A DNA stretch of 64,000 nt, taken from assembly GCF_040712315.1 (NCBI RefSeq), contig NC_134017.1:52325636-52389635 (forward strand), written 5' to 3'. Origin of the DNA: Castanea sativa. Its lineage: Eukaryota > Streptophyta > Magnoliopsida > Fagales > Fagaceae. Of this stretch, positions 12,647-24,479 are shown piece after piece. Under the pieces are notes generated by a model. The model worked only from the letters and a program-made list of their open reading frames with translations. It was not told where the DNA came from and searched no databases. Position 1 is the first letter of the stretch; every line of letters starts with the position of its first letter. Both the position numbers and the translations under genes were made by a program.

Positions 12647-13739
12647 TTACTCTGTGATCTCCATTATACAAACCTTTTCAGAAGAACAGGCATTTAAGGA
12701 ACTGTAAATTGTACAACAAAGCTCAAATGAGTTGGGAGATGAGGGTGTAACATCAACCCACTCTTTGTCAATCAACTCAACATGTGAATTTGGCTTTGGG
12801 AGTACAAAGAACTGGAGCTTATTGATCCATTTCATCAACTTCTTCATAAAGTTCATTGAGAATATCATGTCAAAATTTCCCTCAAAATTTTCTACATCTT
12901 TTGATATTTGGATCCCAATATCTGCTTCATGAGAATTAACAAATCCAAGAAGAAGCGGGTTGGCACCAATGCATCTTTGACTGATACTGCATATCTGCAA
13001 CAACATAAAGCATCAATAAATCAATTGAGGTATGAAACTAGGAAAGAGGCACACAGGAAAGCACACCGCACGAGAAATATTACATGATATGATATGTAGC
13101 CATACCACAAATTCCAGATTGTCTCAAGGCAACATGTAAGAGTAGAACATCCAAACTAATAAATTGATATTCCCTTCAGCACAAAGTTTTATATTTATAT
13201 CACCCGAGTCACCAACCAACATGACTAAGGGCACAGACTTTGACAAGGGAAACCCATTACTTCATCAAAAATTCAAGGTTACTTTCTCTATTGTTCTAAT
13301 ATTTTGCAATTTGACAAATGATAATGCACACAGTAGTTTGGGTTTTTTATTTTGATAAGCAGCTACATAGGGTTTTTGATTTGCACTGAGTCATAATAAA
13401 AGGGCTGACCATATAAATGGTGCATATCATTTTCAAGATACGGATTTTTTCTCTCCATGCACATATAAACAGAAGGTGTAACACTGCATGTGCACATCCT
13501 TTGTTATACCATTCATAGGAAAATGTTTTTATGGTTACATGTGTTGGTGGTTGAATGTTAGACGCTAAAGAAGAGAGAAGGCATGAAAAACATGTGACTT
13601 TAGCAATATAAATTTCATAAACCCCTAGACATTACAGTAGCCAGAGGGAAGTTAGATGCATAAATGACATTTTCACAATTCATTAGTATTTCTTCTGTGC
13701 TTTCAGCAACAGAGAAAAAGGGCAGAAAATAATATTTAA

Positions 13740-13772
<33 letters not shown>

Positions 13773-16700
13773 TTACTCTACAAAATGCAAATTCTAGAAA
13801 TTATATCTCATTTTATCTCTGACTTGGGAAAAGTTATGGATCCCAATATGACCATATGCTACACTACAGGGGTAGCGTTCCCCCTGCCTAATGAAGCAGT
13901 CTTAGAGAATTTAACAACAGGCTAGTGTAGCATAGCACCCTCAACATATAAAATTTAGATAGTGTCGCAACACACAATCTGAACAATGCAATGAATGTCT
14001 AACCTCAACATACTCCACACCAATTTCGCTAAGATTATCAGGAATGTTGTGTGATGAAAGCAAGCTAATAACTCCACCAGAACCAACAGGTGATTGGAGA
14101 ATTTCCCATGGGGATTTCATCAGAATTTTATGCTTGTTCTGATCTTCCAGTGAACTGCTAACAACCGGGAGCATCTCTTCTTCGAGAAACCAGACCTATG
14201 AGAGAAATATATATAAAGGACAAGTAAGCAGCATATTGAAAATAGATCATTAATATTAGAAGAAATGTGATTTATTGCTGTCAATATGGACGTCTTAGAG
14301 AACAAAGATACATTCTATATAGAAGTAGGACAGCTATCTCTCTTTTTCTTTTTTTTCCCCTCCATAAATATCAAACATTCATCCTATTTAGGAGGTCACA
14401 GGATCCTTGACTCTGGCACAACATCAGACTGAACCACACACACCATGTTTGTTCAAGGCCATGCCACAAAAGGTTGTCAAAAGCTGTCAAGAGTATTTAT
14501 GAAATTCTGTAGTTTTGAGAATCTAAAATATAGAATGCCTTATAATGTCATAATCCTGGATATTTATCAAACTTAAGCTGCTTAACATTGGCTCTCCATG
14601 TTAACTGATAACCATATCCTCATTAACTTAAGTAACCATAGAAACAACTGACATAGTTCCATGATTTTAAAACATTCAAATTACCTAAACCAAAATGAAA
14701 ATGATACTCTCAATATACAATTTAGTTCATTCCTGGAGCAGCAAATCTCAAAATAAAAGAGGTATTCTTCATGTGGCTGTAAATGGTGACCTTTTGTGAG
14801 TCAAACGCAAAGTAATCGTTCTCTAAGAACAGCTTTCTTAGAGTTCGGATTCCAGGAGCCGAGCAAACAAAAATCAAGGGCACAGATGCACGGTCTTCCA
14901 TCTGTAAAGGACACAGTTCATTAGATTATGTTGAATAAAATTCTTTAAACAATACCACACTTTTTATTTTATTTTTTAAAATGCAAACGAAATTAGTTAC
15001 ATTAGTAGAGAACTAAGAATTACATTAGTGGGACCTCAAATTTATCAAATTCTAATTTTAGTGCTAAAAATTGGTTTTATTTTCACATTAACCCATTTAA
15101 AGACACAGTTGGTTTGAGAGCTCAGTCAGTTGGGTCTCCAACAATTGCTCGCCAGATTTTTCGTATGAAGTACTTATAGCCTTCCTGTTATATAATATAA
15201 GTCCCCCTTCACATACAATAAATAACTCAATAGACAGGACGTGAAGTGATCATAATTTGGTAACAAACACCACTATAAGAAAGAACTTATGATTAAAAGA
15301 TTCTTCAACCTTATAAAATCTGATTAGAAAAGAACTTTTCAAATTTAAATTTTTTTAAAAAAAACCTAAAAATGAGTACAAACCTTTACAAATCTCTGAT
15401 CATCACAAAGCAATGTCTGAATGAGGGAAGATGGTGAAGTCTCAAAGCTTTCAAAGTCAACCAGATCAGGGTCATAGCCCCATCCTTGCCTGTCACTTTC
15501 ATTCACAACTAAAACAATGGCTGATTTTCCTTCAGACAGGATCTGGAGTCCCTTTTCTCGAAAAGTTGAATTCGTACCCAGCTTTTCTTTACTTGCACAA
15601 GAAGTGAGGCATTCCTCCGATATTTTCAGAGTACTTGTTAGCTTGGCTTCTGTGGCTCTGAACAACTCAGTTGCATTCCATCTGATTCAAGATGTAAGAT
15701 GAAAGTAATAGGTTCAACACTTATGACAGAGTAGGCAAAAGAAAACACCCTTGGTCCTACAAATTGTAATGAACTAGCAACTATATCAATTATTTCCAAA
15801 TATTGAAGCAATTCAGAGAGGATGGGGAAGATTCTCACAATATGTAAAATATGGGGTGGATAATCACGGTCAAGTATGATTTTGGTTTGATCCTTAGTGT
15901 GGGGATACTATTTTGAAGGATGCTTCCCAGTGTTGTTCAGTATAGCTCAAAATAAAGAGGCCATGGTGGCAGATAACATGAATTGGCAAGATGAGGTTCG
16001 TAATTGAAATGTACCATTTCAGAGATATGTACTTTTGATTGATTTTTGTTTTGCCCTTAGTATACTGCCTGAGAACTAAGGGTTTTTTTGTATTTTTCAT
16101 ATATATATATATATATCTGAATGAAGCATTATTACTTATCAAATAAAAAAAGGCTGAATCAACCAATCAACCAGGCATGCAAACAAAGAAGAGTCTAAAT
16201 AACTCTACTCAATCAAAGGCGTCACACAGGTAATAGATTATTTCAACCAGGCGAATCACAGGATGGTCATGTTAGAAATGACTAATATGATGATATAATT
16301 ATAGAACAGCTTAGTTCCCATGAACTCCAAATCAAATATGAAAGATCAACATTAACATCCTTTCCAACTCCTACATAAATCTAATGATCTACTAACAAAA
16401 TGTAGTTAGTTCATATCAACTTCACCTCTTAGAGGGTATCTCAATATTTTGCAATGCCAGTTGGAGCAAATTGGAATTGACACCAACAATCTGATCAGCA
16501 AGCAAGCTCCTTTGGGCTTTCTCCCCAAATCTAAACCCATGAAATACATGTTGTTGCTCCATTTCACATAATTTCTTTTTCGCTGTTATGAGGCGCCTTT
16601 GGAACTTTTTCCTTTCCTTCCATTCCTGAAATATATCAAAAGATGAATGACCTTAATTGTACACAAACCAATATGTGCAAGTATATGAGAAAAAAGGAAC

Positions 16701-19700
16701 AAATAATCTACATGGGATCAAGCACCATAGCTCCATTTAATGCAAAATAATATGATTGTTGATTTGTAGGTTATTGATAGTGGCATTTGCAAAAGTATAT
16801 ATGAAACAATTTAAAATATAGAGTATCATTTCAACCCACTTACCAAACACGCCCCCCCCCCCCCCCCCCCCCCAACTCTTTTTTCCCCCAAAACCCCTAA
16901 ATTAAAACGATAACCACAAAAGAAGCCTAGTAAATATCATGTAACATGGACATAATGATTGCATGTATCTAATCTTCAGATGAAGTTGATATCAACCAAT
17001 AACTTTAATGAATTAATAGTAGAATACAAAAGAGTATGCCTCACAAGCTGCCGCCTTTCTTTCTTGGACCTCTCATCCAAACGTAAATTTAACTCGAGAA
17101 GTCCCTTGGGAGGTGTAATCTGCATTTCTCTTTTATTAATGTCAACATATGGAACTATTGCTTCAACAAACGGTACATAGATTAGGTGATCAGAAACACG
17201 TGTTTCTGTTGTCTTTAGCTCTCTGGTTTTAGGCAGAAAATTGACAGATGAATCAAGCTTAACATGTAAAAGATCACTTGCCCCACTGTTGTAAACATTA
17301 ACGACAGTTCCCACGGATTCACCAGTTTCCTGTAAGGAGAATCACAATTGATGACTTGAAAAAACCATAGCTTTCCATAGGTAACAGATTAAAAAGGGGG
17401 GGGGGGGGGGGAGATTTGCCAAAAAAATATAGAAGATAATATTTTTTCAAATGAAAGGATACACAGTAGTATCAGACTAAATATCATAATGAATATTTGT
17501 GTGCGCGCACACACACATATGACATGTAAAAAATCATCTTTTAAACACTATAGAAGATCACACCTTGTTGATTGTACCACAAACCAAAAACAATCCCAAA
17601 TTCCGAGTTATATGTGGAAGAAACCTTTGTCCTACTACTTCTTAAAACAGACATTTTGGACTAATAATGGTTAATTGATTAAATCACCATTTCCTAACTG
17701 CTTAATCTTTTGGGACCTCAGTAATTTATTATGGTATTAGAACAAGTGATCTTCAGCTCAAGCCTTGCCTCCACTCTACTCCCCATTTAAAAAGTTAAAA
17801 ATCTCACACATTGGGCCCAATTTTTTAAGAGGGAGTCTGGATCCACATGTGAGGGGGAACATTAGAATAATGATTAAGTGATTAAATTCACCATTTCGTA
17901 ATAGATTAAGCTTTTGGCCCAATCGGTAATTTATCACCACACACACAAACAAACAAACAAAAACCACCTTGTTAAAAGCACACATGAAAATGTATCTTCC
18001 AAACATCATAATAAGCACAAACCTTAAGAACAACTCTCATGCCAACAAGATCAGGAGTATAAAATTCGCCTTCATCCAATTCTGGCCTGTCTTCTTCTCT
18101 CACAAGTAAAGTAGAACCAACAAGCTGCTTAGCCTGAACATATTTCAAAAATCAGAAGAACAGGTATGAATGTTAATATTAACAATAAAGAAAAGGCATG
18201 CATGTTAATATGATAAAACAAGTCACCACTACATGAATACTGTGAGTGTCTCAATAAAAGTACCATTTTTTTAATAAAAATTACCAAAACTTTCTTTAAA
18301 TAAAAAAGTACCAAAATTTTAATTATTCATAACAAAAAGAGCAAGAATCTTGGAAAGAATATCATGGCTGACCTGAAGCACTTGGGATAGGATTTATTGA
18401 GTCAAGTTGAGTTTGATTAGAATGAAGCTTGTTACTATGAAGCCAGGTAAGTTCAGAATCTTAAAGGGACTTCCCCTTTCTATAGAAGCTTGAATAACAC
18501 AATGCATCCTTACACCATCCAAGTTGAAAGTTGCTCTAAGCTTCTACAAAACCTTTCCATGAAACTGAACACAACATATAGGTTCTTGATTTGGAAAAGA
18601 CTCAATCTTTCTGTAAATATACTAATAATCAAGTTTCCACTTGAAGCAGTTGTTTCTTTTTTTTCTTTTTTTCTTTCATAACTTGGAAGTTGAATGGTTA
18701 TTAAGTCACTAACCCATAATTTTTTTTAATCAAAGCAAATAACTTCCAACAGTTTTGAATAAATGTATCGAGGGAAGACTAAGAGTAAAATTCAACAATC
18801 TAACGGATCCAAATTGGTTTTTACTAATTTTTCTCAGAAGAAGGCTCAAAATTGTATCTATTCCTCATTTCAAACAGATTGCAAAATTTCATCAAGAGTC
18901 CTCTAAACAAGGTCATCCAAATACCCCGCTATACGTATTCAAAACAATAGAAGCACACAAACTAAGAGAAGTGAATGTGAGTATAAATTAGCACACAAGC
19001 AACGCAAGAAAAAAAATTGCAAGAGAAAAGCTCACCTGGTCCACCGTGTCAATTCCTCTTAATTTAAGTATCCAACTCTTCTGACCAGCATGTCCTCTTC
19101 CCTCTACCAGCTCAACTTCCCGAACTGTTTCTCCACTTGAAACTCGTTGCTTCAACCATCTTATCCCAGGCTAAGATAATAGTAATTATTATTTATAATA
19201 TATTTATACAGAATATTCAGTGACAAGTGACCATATCAAAAGGTTCCAGAAGTATTCTGAAAAATAATATTTGTTTTACCTTAGAGAATCGCAATTCAGG
19301 AAAACCAGTGCTGGTTCTGACACGAATCTCTCCTTCAAGTCCATGAACATTAGATATGTATCCAATTTCAACAAATCCAGATTCAGTCTTGGAGGTTTCC
19401 AATGTCTCTTGAGTAGCTGAAGTGGGAAACAAACAATAAAATAAACCCGTTATATCATCGACTATTTCAAACTCATCATGGGATTTGAATATTGATCTTA
19501 ACAAACTTTTAGTAGCTGAAGCGGAATTGTAAACAATAACATAATAGCACCAAAATTGCATTAGGAAACCAAAAAAACAAAAACAAAAAAAAGGTACTCA
19601 AAAACCATCAATGGCAATAATATTTCTATAAGCATTGCATACATATCTAAAATGGATAAGTTCTATATTAGATTAACTAATTTAAACAATGTCTCAAAGG

Positions 19701-20839
19701 GTTAAGATGCCCAAGTGAAATAAATCAGAATTCACAAACTCAAGACACAAAAAAAAACTACACGGGTCATAATACATATTCTTTGTAGTCTACAAATCAT
19801 GCAGTGGAAAAAGCTACAAATAAATGAAATACTAGACAAAAGCTAAAATAATCAATCCCCTCAAAAGAACAGTTTCATGAACAATAAATGTGTTACAAGA
19901 AAGACCTTTAAGTCTAAACAAACAATGCCACGAAACCAGCACAAAATAGACCAAAGAATCCAAATCAATCAGGAAGATTCATTTAAGTACGTGTCCAATC
20001 ACAAAGAGTTCTGAACAATCTTGCTGATTTGAATTTATTTGTGTTTTTTTGGGTATGTAAAGCTGAATATAAACAAACTATAATTCAAGCCCATCATACC
20101 AATTTGTACCAATAAGAGGATTTTCCCATTCCAAACTTTTTTTTAAAGATAGTTTCAACCTATGGTGTTATTCGACAAAAAGAGATTTTACCAGTTAGAA
20201 GATTTTACTGGCTGAGTTAACTGGAACCCGCTTTCTCATTCCAAACTTGAAAACCAAATCTCTTATCCGACAAAAAGAGATTTTACCAGTTAGAAGATTT
20301 TACCTGGAACCCACTTTCTCATTCCAAACATGAAAAACTTTGACACAATCATTTAAGAAGCTTCCACCACATAGATAACAGACCAAACAAGATTCTTAAT
20401 TTATGTTACATTTTGAAGTATTCTACGTAGTACTTATCAAAAAATAAAGTATTTTAAATACAGCAGTGAATGTTCAACAAAACTTTAAAACACAGCCAAT
20501 TCACAAACACAACGGACTATTGTTCCAACTTAAACACACAAATAAATAGAACAGAAAAACGAACCCACTCTGCAAAAGACCATAATAACCCAAAGAGAAT
20601 AGGCAAATTAGAAAAAAAAAAAGAAAAAAAAAAAGGAAGAAGTAGAAATTACCAGTGGAGTGTGGAGCAGGGATGGCAAGTCGGAAATTTTGGTGGGGTT
20701 TGAAGGGCAATTGAACATAGTAGGGACGGGTTGTTCGATTATGGAACGGAGCTCCGATGAGATGACGGGTCGGAATAGTGGTTGGTAAAGAGGGAAGTGG
20801 GTTTGAAGAACAGAGAGCTGAAGAAGCTCTCTGCATCAT
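12647..20839 (-). CDS. RimM-family protein fused to a UDP-sugar-pyrophosphorylase-like domain, predicted plastid
   Basis: Ten exons: 20653-20839, 19280-19416, 19036-19170, 18023-18133, 17045-17329, 16426-16625, 15384-15681, 14791-14901, 14004-14195 and 12647-12994. All phases agree (2004 nt, 667 residues). Residues 1-62 are Ser/Thr/Pro/Arg-rich and look like a transit peptide. From about residue 76 comes the RimM N-terminal barrel ([20 protein letters not shown]), then a PRC-barrel-like part ([17 protein letters not shown]). Bacterial RimM matures the 30S head, so a plastid ribosome role is inferred. After a charged linker ([12 protein letters not shown]), residues about 350-640 resemble UDP-GlcNAc/UDP-glucose pyrophosphorylases ([27 protein letters not shown]), but I cannot confirm an intact catalytic site. 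The two-domain layout matches what I recall for Arabidopsis AT5G46420. A second in-frame ATG lies immediately after the first, and an upstream in-frame ATG exists at 20884. Confident on family, less so on biochemistry. Confidence 0.9.
13741..13772. repeat. (GA)n microsatellite in RimM-like intron 9
   Basis: A GAGAGA run with one interruption lies in the intron between exons 9 and 10. Confidence 0.8.
15890..16152 (+). mobile_element. Probable LINE 3' end in RimM-like intron 6
   Basis: The stretch ends in TTACTTATCAAATAAAAAAA, after a short (AT)n run and a TTTTGCCCTTAG segment. This resembles plant L1 3' ends and the tail of the full LINE in this window. It is antisense to the host gene. Confidence 0.45.
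16852..16873. repeat. Poly(C) run of 22 in RimM-like intron 5
   Basis: 22 uninterrupted C on the plus strand read as G22 in the pre-mRNA, 171 nt downstream of exon 5. Homopolymers of this length are error-prone in assembly. Confidence 0.8.
17396..17411. repeat. Poly(G) run of 16 in RimM-like intron 4
   Basis: 16 uninterrupted G on the plus strand read as C16 in the pre-mRNA, about 66 nt upstream of exon 5. The run is complementary to the G run in the next intron. Confidence 0.8.
17656..17936 (+). mobile_element. TRIM-like miniature LTR retrotransposon in RimM-like intron 4
   Basis: Two direct terminal repeats of about 75 bp (17656-17730 and 17861-17936) share GATTAAAT-CACCATTTC and GGTAATTTA-type blocks. 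Immediately after the left repeat is TGGTATTAGAAC, close to the methionine-tRNA primer-binding site of plant retroelements. Just before the right repeat is a purine tract (GTGAGGGGGAAC). About 130 bp lie between, without coding capacity. All hallmarks of a terminal-repeat retrotransposon in miniature are present at about 280 bp total. Confidence 0.65.
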
Positions 20840-22526
20840 TTTTTTTTTTTTTTTGCTTGGTCTGAGTTTAGCAGTGTGTGTCACACTGTCACTTGCTATT
20901 TTGATTTACTGCTACTAGTTAACTTTTTGTACTTTTTTTTTTTTTTTAGAATTTTGAATTTTCTGAGTGGACAGATTTTTCTTTTTTCTTTTTTTTTTTT
21001 GGGTGATAAGAGAAGATTTTTATAAGATTTTTTTTTTTTGGTATTTTTTTTCAGTTTTAGAATAATATATTTTCTTTAATTACGTCCACCCCTCTACCTT
21101 ATGTGATAATTACTTGGAAACTCATTTTAAAAAAATGTAGTTAATAAATTATTTGATTCGAGATCGAAATTCCTTTGATGTCGAGCGCTCTGAGAAAGAC
21201 TATTATTTTGTCCACTAACGAAAATAGGATTTCTATTTAGTAAATGTGAGGAAAATAATTTAAAATACTTATACCAAATTGTTGGATAGATTTAAAAGAT
21301 TGAGGTGGTTGAAATAATATATCTATGTTCAGGTTTATCAAAAAAAAAATCTATGTTCAGTAAAGTAATACACTAGACAAGTGTCGGAATCTCAACATAT
21401 TCAGGACATTGATGCATTGGACACAAGTTTAATATATCATATTTTAAAAAAGTCATAGTACTTGTTTATCTAAACCATAATTTTTAGTTTTTTTAGAAAT
21501 ACGTATAGGTGACAAAGTGTATAAAAATACGTGTAATATTGTTTAAAAATTGAAAACATGTTTTTAAGTTTATATACCAAATATACCGGTTAGGTGCATT
21601 TTGGCACTAATGTTAATAATGCATTTTATGTGTGTTGACAAGCTTTGGTGTACGATATCTAGAGCTCATTTGGTAGAGGAGTTTGAGTAATGTTATTTGT
21701 AATTTTTTGAAATACGTATAAGTGAAAAAATATGTAACATTATTTAAAAATTAAAAAAGTGTGTTTTAATTACTCTACCAAATAGGGCGCTAGCAACTTG
21801 TGGAAAGCAGTTTAGCTATAGCCTTTAAATCATTAGGAAAGCATGCTTCCCGTAAATAAAAATAAAAATCATTAAGAAAGCATCATTTAGGGGTGGAGCA
21901 GTGCATTTTGTAGCAATAAAATTTGGCTTTACCTATTAAGTGACAAAGTACTTTCTTCTCAAAAAAAAAAAAAGTGGCAAAGTACTCATCCAATGGCAAC
22001 CTTGTACAACCAGAGATAACCCATTAATGAGAACTCAACAGGACAACAGAAAGAGGTTGCGGATGAGTTTTGACGTGGAGAGCTTGGGTTAAATTAGACG
22101 TTTAAAGCTTCACTTTTCTGAGTATTGGTCGGATCTAACCCTCCCTTTATGGTTGGACTTGCGACTCGCCATTATTGCATAATCAATCTACAAGCAATCA
22201 TGTTTACTAATATAATGCAAAGCAAGAAAAATATGATAATCAACACAAAAGCATAATGTTAAAGACGGATATGAGTAATTTGCTAGGGAAATGAGGTGTA
22301 ACCGGGACAGGGTTGGTGCAGGCTAAAGTGTTAAAGATGATGTTTTTGTGTCCTGGGTGATTTTATTAGTATTCTAGTTTGGATTGGTGAGAGAGAATGT
22401 AGATTGGTGAGAGAGAATGGGAAAGGGCGTTTGGATAGCTAAACGAAGTAGAAACACCTTTTGGCCCCGATAAATCAAAGAGAAATGGCATTGAAAATTT
22501 ATAATGCTCTATTTGTGGGAAAATAG
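20840..22526. other. Intergenic, upstream of the RimM-like gene
   Basis: T-rich sequence (several poly-T runs at 20839-21060) lies immediately upstream of the RimM-like start. The 21480-21790 stretch holds two related AT-rich segments (GAAATACGTATAGGTGA and GAAATACGTATAAGTGA), probably old MITE remnants. No gene seen. Confidence 0.5.
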
Positions 22527-22529
22527 TTA

Positions 22530-23338
22530 GAGCAACCACATCAGTCCCTCTAAAATCTTCTAAAATAAAAATAAAAAACTACAAATTTTACACATTTTGA
22601 GCAAAAAAAACATTCACATTAGTGGGTGTAAAAATATGCAAAATTATGCAAATCCATCCACAAGCTACAGTAACTGTGTATATTTACACGATTACTGTAG
22701 CTCGTTTATACATTATTTTATTAATTTCCGTTCGCTCCTTTTTTTTCTCTCTTCTCCGTGCTCAACAAACCCAGTTAACTGCTCATCTTCTTCTTTTTCC
22801 TCAAATGCACACAAACACACCTACACACAAACACATCCACACAGACAAATCAACACAAAAATACACTTGCTCAAAAAAAAAAAAAAAAACAGAGATACAC
22901 AAACACAGATCGGTGCTTGATTGGATCGGAGCTCAGAGCTCGTGGATTAGAGCTCGAATCGAAGCTCATGGCTTGTGGATCGGAGCTCAGATCGAAGCTC
23001 GTGGATCGGAGCTCAGAGCTTGCGGATCGGAGCTAGGGAGAGTTGATCGAGAGGGAGAGTTTTTCAAGGGAGAGGGAGAGTTTTTCAAGGGAGAGATGGG
23101 TATAGAGAGAGAGAGAGCAATAAACAGAAATGGGTAAAGAGAGAGAGAGGCGCGTATATATATCCGGGTAGTTAGAGAAATAATAAAAAATGTGAAGAAA
23201 TTGATTATTTAATTAAAAGATGTGTAGAATAGATGAACTGATGTAGGTGTTTTGTAAAATTGGATGTGTAAAATAAAAAAAAGTAGGTTTTTAGTGTAAA
23301 AATGAATGTATAAAATGAAAGAACTGATATGGTTGCTC
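22530..23338. mobile_element. PIF/Harbinger-type (Tourist-like) non-autonomous element, copy A
   Basis: The left terminus is GAGCAACCACATCAGT. The right terminus, reverse-complemented, is GAGCAACCATATCAGTTC. Direct TTA trinucleotides flank the 809-bp element (22527-22529 and 23339-23341), the usual target site of PIF/Harbinger elements. The interior has short GGATCGGAGCTC-type tandem motifs (22920-23040) and (GA)n. No transposase is encoded. Copy B is at 62793-63761. Confidence 0.8.
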
Positions 23339-23505
23339 TTAAAATTGTTATTTGGTTCCTCAAGTTCAAGTCAACATGGCTTTGCATTGTTTTTGGATAA
23401 TGAATTTTTTGTTCCATAGTTTCAGGTTTTATTTTTGTAATAATGTTTTATATTGTTATTATCATAATGGTTGGGATTCATTAGACTGTCCTTTTGGTTA
23501 TAGCA

Positions 23506-24475
23506 ATGTCCAAGAACAAGGGGAAAGAACCAGGATCTCAACTTAGGTGGACACAACCAATGTGTGACATGCTGTTTAAAATGTTGGTTGTTGAGGCTGA
23601 ATAAGGCAACAAGCCCTCAAACAAATATAAGCCGCAATCCCTTGACAAAGTGGCAAAAGAAATTGGTGTGAAGTTTAATGTAAAGTGTCATGCATCAAAT
23701 GTGCTTAACCGTCTTCGTATTGTTAGAAAAGAGTGGAAACTCATTCAGGAGATTCGAAAAAAAGTGGATTTGGTTGGGATGATAATTTGAAAATGATCAC
23801 ATGTGACAAGCAAACTTATGATGCTAAAGTGCTAGTATGAAATTTATATAATTGAGCTGCATTTTTTTTTTTAGGATCAATAATGATTTATACATTTATT
23901 ATATTAAATCATCCAATTTATTGATCTTGTCGTATTTCTTTGAACATGCTCATCCCACTCATGCACTATATTTAAATAAAAAAAATTGAACAGTGTGATG
24001 AGATGGCTATTGTTGTTGGTAAGGACATGGCAACTGGTGGCTTTTCAAAGCAATGGAGTGAATGCTTTCCATTGGTTGAAAATGAGACCCCACAAAATGA
24101 CATCCAAAATCCAAAATTTGAAGGTGACTCTGATACATAGCCAAAAGATGCCCATGAAGCTTCCAATGGAACTTCATCTAAGGGAAGGAGCCATAGAAAG
24201 ATAACTTATACAACTATGAATGAAGATAGTCCTTTTAGTGAGATGACTGAATAACTCAAATAGATTGTAGTAGCTGTCACAGCTCTGAGTCATGGCCCAG
24301 TTAATACAAATGAGCTTCATAAAATAGTGATGAATGTTGAAGGCTTTGAAGAAGACATACTTGATGAAGCTTTTAATCATTTGGTTAATGATGAAAAGGC
24401 AGGAAGGACCTTTATGGCTAAAAATGATAGGATGAGAAAGCTTTGGTTGGAGAAATTTTTCAACAAAACCTTATA
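23506..24475 (+). pseudogene. Broken Myb/SANT-like domain protein gene
   Basis: The frame starts MSKNKGKEPGSQLRWTQPMC and shows the trihelix-type Myb/SANT-like domain common in plants and in the accessory protein of PIF/Harbinger transposons (AKEIGVKFNVKC, VLNRLRIVRKEWKLI). An in-frame TAA follows VVEAE, and a one-base shift follows QEIRKK, after which another frame reads GFGWDDNLKMITCDK. After an AT-rich gap, possibly an intron, homology resumes near 23990 (EQCDEMAIVVGKDMATGG). Further stops occur before the region ends near KLWLEKFFNKTL. The multiple stops and frameshift make a functional protein unlikely. Its source could be a transposon accessory ORF or a domesticated host copy. Confidence 0.7.
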
Positions 24476-24479
24476 ACTT

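Noticed and set aside
20840..20884. Upstream in-frame ATG for the RimM-like protein (MTHTAKLRP)
   Set aside because: It would add a poly-lysine stretch from a poly-A/T run before the transit peptide; the MMQRASS start at 20839 looks more natural, though the longer form cannot be excluded.
22597..23137. Long plus-strand frames inside PIF/Harbinger-type copy A
   Set aside because: Built from low-complexity ACAC, poly-A and repeated GGATCGGAGCTC motifs; no protein domain seen.
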